DNA of 64,000 nucleotides. Source: Cytidiella melzeri (taxonomy: Eukaryota > Basidiomycota > Agaricomycetes > Polyporales > Irpicaceae). The DNA is taken from positions 1-64,000 of the forward strand of contig JABYQR010000107.1 of the NCBI GenBank assembly GCA_022592445.1, read 5' to 3'. Of the stretch, positions 1-11,242 are shown one piece after another (position 1 is the first letter of the stretch; each line of letters begins with the position of its first letter). The position numbers were made by a program, and so were the translations under genes. Below the pieces are notes generated by a model. That model made no database searches and was not told where the DNA came from. It saw nothing but the letters and a program-made list of their open reading frames with translations.

Positions 1-1119
1 TGAGAGATGACCGAGACGGTAGCAGAGACGAATCAGCATGGTAGTGGGCGCCGCGGCAGGAGAAGCAGAGCGGAAGACGGCAGAGTGATTGGGGCATCCT
101 TTGTTCCCTGTGTGAGGTCAGTGAGTGACAAGCATTGTTGCAACAAAGAAAGGTTCGTACAGTATGGGTGTTGACCTGCTTCTTCTTCTGGCGTATCTTC
201 GAAACGTAAGGTCCGAGAACCTCGAGCTCACTTTCCTCTGAGTCAGCCGACCTCTTCTGGGATGGTTTGAAGAGGCTAGGAGAGACGTCTGCGACATCAC
301 TTCCTCTGAGTCCGTCATTACTAGCTGTACTTCACGGCGAGGTGGGCGTGTCTTCAAGGGGCGAGATTCGGGTGTAACAGGCGGGTCCCCTAACGTTGAT
401 GTGTCAGAGGGCCAGTCTACGAGAGTGGCTTCGCGCTTGATGACGGCGCGTATGAGACGATCGTCGTCGATTGGGGACATGAGACCACGCAGCGTGCCAA
501 AAGAGGCGGCGGTAGCGGATGTAGAAGCCCCTTGAAGGGACTTGTTGCGCGCAGAACCGAAACCCTGTAGGTCCATCAGTTAGCTATTGCCGGATGGTGC
601 AGTTTACAACGACTCACTGCCTTTACAATCTGGCTAGACGGTGGAGCAGGGGTATTGACTGCTGTGCCGGGTGTGCCGGGTGTGCCAGCCGCACATGCCT
701 GAAGATATGCTGCGGGGCCTTCCCATGCCTTCCACTCCTGTACTTCTTCGGCTCGCATTGTCTCAATAATGCAGAGGGAATCCTCCGACATCACAACCTG
801 CTTGAACTGATACACTTTCTTGCAGTCGGAGCACTATATTACAGTTAGCCATAGAATTACTTGACGAAGGCAAACAGCGTACGTTGAGGTAGATTTCTCC
901 AACCCTTCCAATCTTCTTGCCTATGGCAATGGTGCCCGGTTTGCCACATTGTAGACACATGTTGTCGGTGAGATCGATGTGTTGCTTTTCGGCCTCCTCT
1001 TGCACAAGTGCCTTCAAGTTCACATCGAAGTTGACGCTATACCGGTCGTTCGGACACTCGTTGGGATTTCCGGACCAGTTCTTGCACTGAGCATACGGAA
1101 TGGCAGATGGAGTGATCAT
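1..1119 (-). CDS. Zinc-ribbon-like protein, 3' end beyond window
   Basis: Minus-strand gene with four visible exons: 883-1119, 627-833, 161-564 and 1-107 (open to the edge). Introns 834-882, 565-626 and 108-160 have GTACGC/GTAAAG/GTACGA donors, CTAAC or CTGAC branch-like motifs and AG acceptors, and all phases agree. The ATG at 1119 is chosen because it is the first in frame; a TATATAAGG box lies about 65 nt upstream. Residues about 55-90 hold two CxxC pairs (CLQC, and CSDC created by joining exons 1 and 2) about 20 residues apart, with GKPG between: a zinc ribbon resembling GRF-type fingers. The rest is low complexity, then basic (RRYARRRSR). It probably binds nucleic acid, but the family is not recognised. 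It is the last of three same-strand genes. Confidence 0.6.
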
Positions 1120-1183
1120 GGTTTGGTAGAGGGCAGAAAGGCTAGCAAACTGGACAACAATCGTTAACAACGACAAGGCGTAC

Positions 1184-1191
1184 CTTATATA
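1184..1191 (-). promoter_or_regulatory. TATA box of the zinc-ribbon gene
   Basis: TATATAAGG read on the minus strand, about 65 nt before the ATG at 1119. It is a good TATA match at a sensible distance. Confidence 0.45.
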
Positions 1192-1532
1192 GAAATCAGT
1201 GTCACTGCAACGACGGTATTGCCCAAAATTGGCGGGCTACCGACTTTGCATCGGTATTGCTCGGTGTTGTTTGGGATTGTTCGATGGCATAAAGTGTTTT
1301 GGCGGTAGATTTGACTGAACCCATACTGAGACTAGTGCGACTTGAATTTTAGTGAGACCACAGAATATTTTTCAGGGCAGGTCACCTTGGCATATCCGAA
1401 AATTGTGTACACGGACATGAAACGCAGAGCGTGGATAGTAAGGTTGCTGGCTTCTATAACTGGTGGAATGAAGAAAATCGCGGACGTTCAGAAACTGGCT
1501 ACGAGGCAAACATACTAAACGGATACATATCA

Positions 1533-4078
1533 CTACTTCTTCGCTCTACCAATCACGATGTTAGAGTGCTGCTTGAGTTCGGCAAATACTCTTACCTTGA
1601 GTGCTGTGGTCCAGCAGCAACCCTATCGTACTCTGTGGTACCAATAATCTTCTCTTTGACGCGACGTCCGGAACGTGTGACTGTAGCAATGGCGTCAGAT
1701 TGAGCTGCAGGCCCGCGAGCTGCTTGCTTCCTTTTGGTGGTAGGGCGTGGTTGAACATGAGCAACATCCGAAGCTTTATCGTGGTCAGCGTCCACAGTTC
1801 GATGTTTCTTGACCTGAGTCGCAGTCACCATACCGCGCCTACGCTTCCTTACGGGCGATTCAGTTTGTGGCAACTCATCAGGTACCGGGGCTGGTGTCTG
1901 AGGCAGAGAGCTAGGCGGAGCTAGAGGCACCATGCCGGACGGCTGCGAAAGCCGTGGAACAGGTCACGATGAGCTCCACAGACAGCCCAGAAAAATTACA
2001 TGGAAGAAAGACGTACTTCTCCAGATGCATTTCGACGATGCAATGTACCGTGAGACTCCGTGGTGTGCATGCCTGCGCCACCTATTGCAGGCAAATTAAA
2101 AAAGTCTGTGCCAGGGCAACGGCCCTAAGAGTCGAGTTAGCTTGGCCTCGATCAATGACGGAGAAACATACTTGTTCAGCCTCAGAATGAGGCTCTGATG
2201 CCAGGCCTAAATTCATCGCAAAATTGGCAGGGCCCATTGCGGGCTCTGCAGGAGAAGTTTGCCTAGAAAACTCAAGATTCTACAGAAAAAAATGGATTCC
2301 CTATACTGCAGCGAGCGAATACCTGAGAAGGTACATACCAGACTCACCTCTCGCCCAATTGATGATCCGGCTTCGCCTGGTGCACCGTTATCACTCAGTG
2401 TTTTGGTCTGAACCTTTGACGCTTGTATAACATCCTGTAAATAAGTCAGAACAGACCATTGCATGTGAGACTGAGCAGACTTACTATGTTGATATATTCT
2501 TTGGTGGATGCGGACCGTATTTCATCGGTAGTCGATACCATTTGAACATTGCGAGAGGGATGAGCCATGTGCGCACGTTCGTCATGCGCATCGGCTAAGA
2601 CTTCAGCAAGTCTGAACTGAAGCTCGGTCTGTCGTTAAGTTAGTACTCTCCTACCAAGTGGTAATATATAACTCACATGGTCAAGCACGTCTGCCACGCT
2701 CTCGACATCCTCTGCATCAGTTCCTTCGTCGGAAGCCTTACCCATCGGCTCATCCCCAGCAATAGTTTCAGCGTCTTCCACGTCATCGGCCTGGACAGCT
2801 GTAGGAGTCGGCGAAGATGAACGAGCCCTGTTGTCTAAAGTGTCGACTGTTGCAGGTGGCACTTCAGCAAAAGAATCAGTAGCATGTTAGAACTGATCAA
2901 GGACTCCGGTACGCACTGTCAAAGACGTTCTGGAAGTACAAGTCCTCTTCAATTGCCCAACGCTGAAGCTGAATTCCGAGGCGCTTGCACATGTACTGAG
3001 GAAAGGTTTGACTGAAGCAGTCGACGGCGTTATGTACTCTGACATGCAAAAAATCAGCCATGTGGATCGGAAGCGAGCAGTCTGGGAGACCTCTTACGTG
3101 AAGTGGCGGATCGAGCCGTCGTTTGTAGGTCCTCCCATAATGAAGTGGCCGCGAAAGCCAGTCTGCGTACTCCAGGAATGTAACTGCTTAGAGACATTCG
3201 CATCCAACTGTTTCTGCTTCCTTTTCCAATGGTCAGTCGTGACGCTCTACAGCTATCAATCAATCACATACTCAGCTTGCATTGCCCGCACCATGTCAGG
3301 CTCCAACGGCTTGTTCCACAAGGTGTTAAGCTCGTGAGCTTCACGCTCCAACGCTTGGACCTGATCGCTAGTGAGGGTCAGGAAGTCTGCCTTAAGTTGC
3401 CGGTTCCAAGCAGCACCATCAGGTTGTGTGGAAGTTGTCACAGTGTCCGGTGGGGTAGAAGACGTTGCGTCGTGGGATTGGGTGGAAGACGTCGCACCAT
3501 CGGGTTGGGATGAAGTTGTTGCTAGCCCTGTCGCTGCCGGAGTGTGCGACAGCCTGTAAACCGAGTATGCAGTGTGTTGCTGTAAGGCTGCTGTGGCGTT
3601 GGTGAGCTTGACCGATTTTTGGCGTGACACCTTGTTCATGCTGTGGGCCGTAAGCCAATTGTAGATGCGCTCGGACTATAGTTAGCATCACTGGAAAGGC
3701 GTTACATTGAATAGGACATACTGTTCTGAGGACCTCGAAGTTGAGCCGCTGCTCGTAGTGCTCATCGCTCTCTGCAACCTTGCGGTGCGTGGTGAGTCCC
3801 ACGAGGGAGCGAGCTTTCTTCCGCGTTTTGAAGCTTGCTCTTTCCTCCCCTAGTAGCCGTAAGCTAAACTTGACTTTGTACATGGCTGTCAGCTCTGCTG
3901 CGACCAATTTGAATGAACCATCCCCCTTCTGGCGACCTTTGACAACCTTGATAGCGTTCCCAGCCACATCCTCCTCGACGATACGCGGCAGATTTTTTGC
4001 AAGCTGGTTTCGAACACCATCAGAGTTGAACATCTCAAGAAGCCAGTCACTTTCATCGTCTGAGAACCTCATGACCAT
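1533..4078 (-). CDS. Multi-exon nuclear-type protein of unknown family
   Basis: Minus-strand gene starting with ATG at 4078. Supported exons: 3722-4078, 3272-3675, 3098-3244, 2917-3038, 2677-2861, 2485-2628, 2348-2434 and 2172-2279, then about 2017-2105, a long last coding block near 1592-1942, and a short terminal exon ending with TAG at 1533-1535. Phases agree through exon 8; the exon 8/9 junction is unresolved. The N-terminal 120 residues are charged (DDESDWLLEMF). The middle contains T/S-P-D repeats, then a compact block with WKRKQKQLD, TGFRGHF and GPTNDGS. The C-terminal part is Pro/Ser rich with RKRRR and KRKQ stretches that look like nuclear localisation signals. No catalytic motif is visible. 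Exons 2 and 3 fit best with an intron of only 27 nt (3245-3271). A lineage-specific agaricomycete protein is likely. Confidence 0.6.
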
Positions 4079-4440
4079 GGACGAACAGGGCTTGGTGAGC
4101 GAGCGTGGTAGGGGACGTGCTGCCCAGGAGAGAAGTCAGTGTTGCAAGACTGGCCCCATGTCGTACCTACCTCAGTGCAGCCGTGCTGCTGTAGATATTG
4201 ATCTAGGGTTGCATGATCACCAACGTTTCAGCCGAGCGATTGGTATTTCAGCCACAGGGGCGGGGCGGACATTGACAAAATCAGCTACATGCAGGGACAC
4301 AGCTGGAGGTACGGAAAATCATACGAACGGGATGTGCGGGAGTTTCAGAGGTGAAGCCAGGCACGGGAAGCGGGCAGAGGAACAGAAAGCGCGTGACGGG
4401 AGACAAAACAACACAGATGTAGTACCATGGCGACTGAAGA

Positions 4441-6479
4441 CTACAAAGACGAGGAGGGAAAACGTTGACGAGGAAGACTTAGGGCCCTGCCCCAGCGTTT
4501 GACAAATGTTTCGCAGTAGAACTGCGCGATAATCGGCTCGATCGTCTGCAAAGTCTCCTCAGGCGCACCTGTGAGCGATCCTACGGTCTTGAGTAGTTCA
4601 GGTCTATTTGGCCAGCATTCCATGAGAAGCCGCAGTCCCTCAAGACTTGTGGCGCGGACTAAACGGTCGGAAGACGAGAGACCGATGTTGCAAGTCGGAA
4701 GGGAAGTGAGATACAACATGTGGCCGGTTTGGAAGACCTGAGTCATCCAGTCAGCTCGCTGAGAGGCAGCTGCCGGGCGAGAACGGTCTGGCTGAAAGAA
4801 CGCCATGTCGAGCATAAGAAGTTCCACGCGGAAACCAACCTCACTCAACTCCCATGCAACGTCTCGACACAGCTGGTCATCAACCGTGGTAACGACACCA
4901 CCAAACCAAGCAGGCCGCAGCTCAGCAGTCGCAATGTTTTGGCCTCGGAACGCGGCAGAGAGAACCTCAAGCACCTTCCCTCGATCTCGTGACTTGCTGG
5001 TGTGGACAACAGCCGACGTGTCGAAACCATCATCGAGGTATGCGCGCCACCATCGCGCAGGAAGGGGTTCCCGGTGACCAAGATGGCGGATTATGTAGTA
5101 CCAGCCTTCGCGAGCTTTCAACCAGTTCAGAACATAGCGGTGTCGTCGGTCTTGAGACGAGGCGAGTACATGTGCAGGCTGAGGAACCCAGAATCCTATG
5201 CTGGGGTTGTTGGAGTCGATGGCGATGGTGCTAGCGTGGCGAAGGGCGTCCTTCCACACAGGGAGGATCGGTGGTATGCACGGGTTTTCATCCTCGTCAA
5301 AGGCCTTGGCCTTGATAGGGTTAGAGGGACCCGAGGCTGCTGGACGCCGCTGTTGATCTGTAATATGCAAATGTGTTAGTGAATAATTCCCGCGCAATGC
5401 TTCAACAACTCACATGGCTGATTCCGAGCAGTTGACCTCCCGTGGCGTGAAGGCCCTGCTTGGGAGTGGTTCGGCGGCGGTGTCCCCAATCTTCCGCTGT
5501 GCATGGCCCCGCCTTGCGAGGAGTTGGGAGACGACAATACTTGAAGTTGTGGCTCTCCAGCTGTGCTCTGGGAAAGGCCAAAGCTTGCAGGAAAAGGCTT
5601 CGATTCAAGATCGATGTACACATTGCAATGGTACAGTATGGCATCGAAGTGAAAACGTCCAGCGCTGCCGACGAAGATCGGATCCGAGGTGTACGAGCCA
5701 TTTGAGGTCACAATGCCGCTGGGCTGTTGTAGTCCGCCGTGAGAAACGATGATATCGGTTGAGCTGAGGGAGTCGGCAAGTCGCATGTACCACACTGGTA
5801 CGCCGGCAGTATACATGTGAGCGGCGACAAGGGGAGAAGTAGTGAAGCATCCCATAAGATCAGGACGAACAATTCGAGGGGGTGCGGTCGAGTCAAGATT
5901 GCTGAAGAGTCTTTCGTGCGTCATGCACGCCACAACCATGCAATAGTATCGCTCCAAATTGGCAAATTGCCGTATAAGATCGCGGCTGCTAGACGCAATA
6001 GACAGGCATTCGAGGGAGGCTGCGGTGTGCATGTAAAGCCATCGGAGATGACTGTTTGGAGGGTTTGTCTTGTCGCGCTCTTCCAGATCATGGTGCAGAT
6101 CTGCCAAATGCTTGCGCAGAGTTGCAAGCCTCGCAGGCGTCATGATAAACATGCCTGGGATGTTGCTGCTAGCGATCTGCATGTCATCTTGTGTCAGGGT
6201 ATCCCAGACGTCTTTGGAGTGGTGAGGATGAGTAAACCGCGGCATACACGAGAGCAGCCGGCACGACGGACTGGCATCATATATTTGGGGCCATAGCAGC
6301 GGATCCTCCATCCCGAATCTGCCATCTGCTTTCATGGACACAGATACTTGGCCCCAGCATGGAACAGGCACATATGACATGTTGGGAGACGTGATAACGT
6401 ATTTGCCATCCGGCGTCGAGCTGGCGACCAGCCCATCACGGAACGATACTGAGACATGGAGCATGAGTAAAGCAGCCAC
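4441..6479 (-). CDS. Two-exon protein of unknown function
   Basis: Exons about 5414-6479 and 4441-5357 are joined across a 56-nt intron (5358-5413; GTGAGT donor, ATTACAG acceptor), giving one frame of about 660 residues to TAG at 4441. The 5' end is uncertain: the frame continues upstream of 6479 to about 6510 without a clear ATG, so an extra small exon is likely. The first half contains FGMEDPLLWPQIYD, and a WYMRLADSL segment near residue 230. The second half contains a Trp-rich block (REGWYYIIRHLG, ARWWRAYLDDGFD). No known domain, signal peptide or membrane span is evident. It is separated by about 360 nt from the next gene on the same strand; the three minus-strand genes may form a lineage-specific cluster. 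Function not assigned. Confidence 0.6.
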
Positions 6480-6659
6480 GGAGAGGTTCAGCGGACGGAC
6501 ATACTCTGATAGTTGGAGTCTTGGGGAATTGTGACGCGTTCATACCACGGCGTCATCGGAGATTCTGGTATGAAACTACTGAGAAAAGGTATTGGTACAG
6601 CAGCAGCAGGACTTACAGAATAAGGCAGGCAGGAGGAAATGAATGTTAGATGTGCCCGT

Positions 6660-7150
6660 GTGAGAATATAAGACGCGTGCTTGTACACGTATCCGTAACG
6701 AGGAGTGCGCGAGTGTACCCAAGGACGACCCACAAAAATCCGAGATGCGTGCTTGAACAGAAACCTGAGAGGCTTGTACGAGAGCGTGAGAGGCTTGTAC
6801 GCGTATTTGTGTCAAGAAATGCGCAAGCGTACCCACGAGGACAATCCACGGAAATCCAAGAAACGTGCTTGTACGCGTGTCCACAACGACGACCCACAAA
6901 AATCCGAGATGCGTGCTTGAACAGATACCTAAGAGACTTGTACGAGAGCATGAAAGGCTTGTACGCGTATTTATAACAAGAAATGCACGGGCGTACCCAC
7001 GAGGACGATCCACGGAAATCTGAGAGGCGTGCTTGTACGCGTGTCCACGACAAGGAGTGCGCCTGTACCCACGAAGACAATCGACGGAAATCCGAGAGGC
7101 GTGCTTGTACGCGTGTCCACGACGAGGAGTGCGCCTGTACCGAAGGTCCT
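6660..7150. repeat. Minisatellite with about 164-bp higher-order unit
   Basis: The core GCGTGCTTG recurs near 6674, 6747, 6864, 6911, 7027 and 7099, so spacings alternate 73, 117, 47, 116 and 72. The segments 6747-6910 and 6911-7074 are two copies of a 164-bp composite unit; half units flank them. Open frames on both strands come from the repeat and are not taken as genes. Confidence 0.8.
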
Positions 7151-7660
7151 TCGAAGAGCACGCCCGCGTAGCGTGATCCCGACGGTCAAGTGTACACTAA
7201 CACAAGACGAGGGTATGCGCAACAAGCACACACAGAACGAGACAGAGAGGAAGAGAGCAGAGAGATGGGATGGAGAGGAAGAGCAAAGAGACGAGATAGA
7301 GAGGAGTGCGTGTGAACGAGGTGTGGTTGAGATCTGAGCGTGAGAGAGTAAACATGTGAGTATATGTCACATGCTCAGGGCGCCTCTGCCTCCAAAGCCT
7401 CCAGTCCCAAACTTCGAACACGCGCTCACTTCACCTCTCGATCTTCGTCCTCGTCCCGAAAAGCTAGAGGGCTTTTCATAGGCTTCTGTGCGATAGCGTT
7501 CGCACAGCGTTGACTGCGATAGTGTTTGTTGTCTTCGCCTGCCTTTGTCCCTGCTGGCTCTCTCATCCGTCTCGCAGTGCTTCCTCTGGTGCTTACTCTC
7601 TGTGCTTTGCTCTCTCGCACGGGTCGACTTTTACTGGCTCCCTGGCTCCTATGCTGTATC
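7151..7660. other. No gene seen
   Basis: GA-rich tract at about 7230-7310 (AGAGAGG runs), then unique-looking sequence leading into the next minisatellite. No supported coding region. Confidence 0.5.
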
Positions 7661-7673
7661 TTACTACCTTGGA

Positions 7674-8545
7674 AGGATTGCTTTCGGTGAGTTCGCTGTT
7701 TTTGTACGCCCTCGTCCCCACTCGCTCTCCCGGAGGATTGCATACCTCCTCCGCTCCCTGGTGCCTGCGCGCCGTGTCCAAACACCTTACGAGGATTGCT
7801 TTCGGAGATGCTTTCGGTGAGTTCGCCGTTTTTGTACACCCTCGTCCCCACTCGCTCTCCCGGAGGATTGCATACCTCCTCCGCTCCCTGGTGCCTGCGC
7901 GCCGTGTCCAAACACCTTACGAGGATTGCTTTCGGAGATGCTTTCGGTGAGTTCGCCGTTTTTGTACGCCCTCGTCCCCACTCGCTCTCCCGGAGGATTG
8001 CATACCTCCTCCACTCCCTGGTGCCTGCGCGCCATGTCCAAACACCTTACAAGGATTGCTTTCGGAGATGCTTTCGGTGAGTTCGCCGTTTTTGTACGCC
8101 CTCGTCCCCACTCGCTCTCCCGGAGGATTGCATACCTCCTCCACTCCCTGGTGCCTGCACGCCGTGTCCAAACACCTTACGAGGATTGCTTTCGGCTAGC
8201 CTAGTACGTGTACTTCCCTGGTGTTCGCTGTCTGTGCTCTAGCTCAGCGTGTCCTGCCAGTGTCGTCTCCAGCTGTCTCCCTTTCGCCCAATCTTTCGCG
8301 CCTGAGATGCTTTCGGTGGGTTCGCCATTTTTGTACGCCCTCGTCCCCACTCGCTCTCCCGGAGGATTGCATACCTCCTCCGCTCCCTGGTGCCTACATG
8401 CTGTGTCCAAACACCTTACGAGGATTTCTTTCGGCTAGCCTAGTGCGTATACTTCCCTGGTGCTCACTATCTGTACTCTAGCTCAGCATATCCTGCCAGT
8501 GTCGTCTTCAGCTATCTCCCTTTCGCCCAGTCTTCCGCGCTTGAG
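7674..8545. repeat. 130-bp minisatellite with a 240-bp composite part
   Basis: The phrase GAGGATTGCTTTCGG recurs at 7791, 7921, 8051 and 8181, exactly 130 bp apart. A first, shorter copy at about 7674 lacks the 13-bp GAGATGCTTTCGG insert. After 8181 the array changes: a spacer beginning CTAGCCTAGT occurs at 8194 and again at 8434, giving a 240-bp unit of spacer plus core. Copies differ at a handful of bases. Because 130 is not a multiple of 3, the long frames on both strands shift at every unit and are not coding. Confidence 0.9.
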
Positions 8546-9700
8546 ATCCAAAAGCAGCGCGTCGTCTCAATGGTGGCTGTGCGTTTTCCGCGCATGGAAG
8601 ATTCAAGGAGGGCAACCGGCTTTAGCGGTGCCTCGAGTCGGCAGTCGCGGGAGGCAATGTCGAGGGGACTTCCAGGCTAGAATTTGACAATCTAGAGCAA
8701 ATTTTGAGCTACGAGGGTCTGTGCCTAGCAAGGACCGTCGCAGGGTGCGGGTTTTGGCCGGACTGTGAGTCAGGTGATGAGCCGTTGCGGAAACGACTCA
8801 CCACCATCAGGACGCTGTGAGTGGTGTAGGCACTCCCGCCGCCTTCGACTTTGATCCTCTCATTAGTAAGCATTTTTTTTGGCTAGTGCGCTCGCAGGCT
8901 CGCTCTTTATTCAAACAGCACGTCCGCCGCTGACTGATCTGACTCTAGGGGCGTGTATGTGGACTATTTGGCCATGGTGACAGAGGTGGGGATGCCGAGC
9001 GGATGTGGTAAATGGGTGCTTAGCTTTGTATGCGCAGCGGTGAGTTCTCAAGGCAAGTCACAGAGGTAGCTAGCGCTAACTATCGCTGACTACTTGTTTT
9101 TGTACGATGAGATGAACTATTGTACTAGTAGTACAGTACAGTTCGGGTGTCAATATGATATCTGCCTCATTTGCCACCGACGGGCTTGAACAGGGTGTGG
9201 ACCATTCACCGTGCGATTTCGTAAGATGAGGTTTGTGCCGTCGTGATCTTCAGCAGGGGTCGTTGTAGTTCATCTAGTGACCCTCTTTACGGCGTAATGG
9301 TAGGCGGACTCGATAGGAATTCAATTTTGTAATTAGAAGCTATAGCAGCCTGACGGACTTCGGTGGTCTATTGGGTGTACTTCAGGACGCGTCGAATTGT
9401 ACTTATATTGTGCATGAACTAGCAGTCCTCGTCCCCACTGTAGTGATGCTTTCACGTCCCAACGTCACCTCAGACATAGCGGTGGTTGCAGTGCCTACAG
9501 GTACAGAGTTTTTACGGTATGACAGATCTCTCATGTTCTATGCAACTAATTTGTAAGACACTCGGGCACAGGTGTCAGCAGTGTAATTTGGTTCGCAAGT
9601 GTCAGTACCGCCCAGGCATCCCATGGTGAACATGGAATTGACATGTTCCGTGCGTGGCTGAACGCACGAGTATTGTGATCATATATATGTGTACGGCGGT
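8546..9700. other. No gene seen
   Basis: Unique sequence with only short frames. No splice-consistent coding model, tRNA-like A/B boxes or transposon similarity noticed. Confidence 0.5.
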
Positions 9701-9702
9701 AT

Positions 9703-9817
9703 ATCGCGTTTGTTAGTGTTACCTGTGGTTGATCGGTAGGTGTTCTGCATGGTGAACAGATCGCGTTTGTTAGTGTTACCTGCAGTTGATCGGTAGGTAT
9801 TCTGCATGGTGAACAGA
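9703..9817. repeat. Two tandem copies of a 57-bp unit
   Basis: ATCGCGTTTGTTAGTGTTAC through TGGTGAACAG is repeated twice back to back with a few substitutions. A weaker direct repeat (GAGTRGCTAATACACGGTA) follows at about 9906-9960. Confidence 0.8.
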
Positions 9818-9984
9818 TCACTTAATCGAGTAGCTCATAAGTAACAGGGAAGTAGATTTAGAAAGCACGGTATGAAGCTCGTAGGAGATCACTTGTGTAG
9901 TGGATTGAGTAGCTAATACACGGTAGTTCTGTAGTAGATTGAGTGGCTAATACACGGTATCGAGCTCGTAGGTGATATGACAGA

Positions 9985-10215
9985 TGTAAATACAGCGAGC
10001 ACGGCGAGGACGATGGGAGGGAACATATACCACAGTGCACAGCGAGGATAGGACGGGAACAGTGAGAGGGAACACACGAGAACGGCGAGCACGATGGGAG
10101 GGAACACAGCGAGGATAGGACGGGAACAGTGAGAGGGAACACACGAGAACGGCGAGCACGATGGGAGGGAACACAGCGAGGATAGGACGGGAACAGTGAG
10201 AGGGAACACACGAGA
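9985..10215. repeat. 67-bp minisatellite, about 3 copies
   Basis: Unit beginning ACGATGGGAGGGAACACAGC; starts near 10003 (diverged), 10089 and 10156, giving a 67-bp period. Proline/serine-rich minus-strand frames exist in all three phases, as expected of a repeat whose length is not a multiple of 3. Confidence 0.85.
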
Positions 10216-10726
10216 ACGCGAGGAAAGGCCGAGGAGACAGCGACAGGAATGTTTGCGAGCAGTGAGTTACCAAAAACGTGGGAAGTATTCTTTAGGCTAG
10301 GCGTAGTATTAATAATATTATTCTTCGTTTGTATATACTACTCTAGACTATGTCTCAACCAGTTCTAACTTTAGGTGCACAAGTTTACAACAGTGCAGAC
10401 AAGTGAGTTGTGTCCCAAAATTTGGGTGGCCTGCATTGTCCAGACATGTCTGCACTACCTAGCTTTGATTCCAGATGCCATGCTTGTGTCACAGCTAGCC
10501 TTATACTTATATTATGTTCTATTATTTTTACTTTGTTTCACACTCTGTTTCACTCTCTGTTTCACTTCTTGTTTTATCTTGTTGATATGATCATGGAAAC
10601 CTGATGAATGCTGTACAGTATCAAATGATGCTGATGGATGGCACTCAAGCGTCAAGGAAGCAATGCAGTTCCATCCATGGCAGTGATAGGAGCACAAACT
10701 TAGTACCAGGGGTCCTCACTAAAATG

Positions 10727-10734
10727 TATATAAA
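10727..10734 (+). promoter_or_regulatory. TATA box of SSP1
   Basis: TATATAAA about 30-40 nt before the conserved leader. The same box lies at matching places in the SSP2 (58588-58595) and SSP3 (59873-59880) loci. Confidence 0.55.
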
Positions 10735-10987
10735 CACCCAGGGCTTCATTCTGAAGTCTTCAGATTCTACCTCTTGTCCTTTGTTGACTCTCATAGGGTC
10801 CTCACTACCATCCTCATCATCTATCCCTTTGTCAACATCCTCCCTGAAAGTGTCCTTGTTGCCATCTCATTTGTTCTCATCAGCTAATTTTCACTCCATC
10901 TTGAATTGTGCAAGTGTGGTGGTGACATTGCATCCCTCAATATATCTTTACTGCTCTACATCTTTTTTGTTGCTTCAGCGCTGGTCG

Positions 10988-11189
10988 GTAAGTACCTTTT
11001 TGTCTGTAATGTGCTTTTGTTGAGTCACTATTGGGTCACTGTACTGAGATTGTTCTTGAAGCTAGCCATACTACTGTGTCCTTCCCAATCACCATTCAAC
11101 ACACATCTCTCTCTCTCTTCAGCACTGACAGGTAAGTACATTGTTGTTTTTGCTGCACTTGTGTCACTGTACTGAAACCTTTATTACAG
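10988..11189 (+). other. SSP1 leader introns
   Basis: Two predicted 5'-UTR introns, 10988-11061 and 11132-11189. Each follows an exon end of the form TTCAGCRCTG and starts GTAAGTAC; each contains TGTCACTGTACTGA or a close variant before the acceptor. They are copies of one exon-intron module. Confidence 0.6.
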
Positions 11190-11242
11190 CCAGGCATCTT
11201 ACTGTACCCTTCTCAAATTCCCCTTTCACATCTCATACTGTT

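Noticed and set aside
7426..8438. Many 60-160-residue frames on both strands in the 130-bp repeat
   Set aside because: The period is not a multiple of 3, so frames change every unit and arise from all phases; no codon constraint.
6660..10215. CRISPR-like direct repeats
   Set aside because: Units are contiguous without unique spacers, vary in length and lie in a eukaryotic context.
9858..10273. Pro/Ser/Cys-rich minus-strand frames
   Set aside because: They are the 67-bp minisatellite read in three phases.
10375..11175. Plus-strand frames of 64-139 residues upstream of SSP1
   Set aside because: They lie in the promoter and leader; the corresponding SSP2 and SSP3 regions do not preserve the frames.
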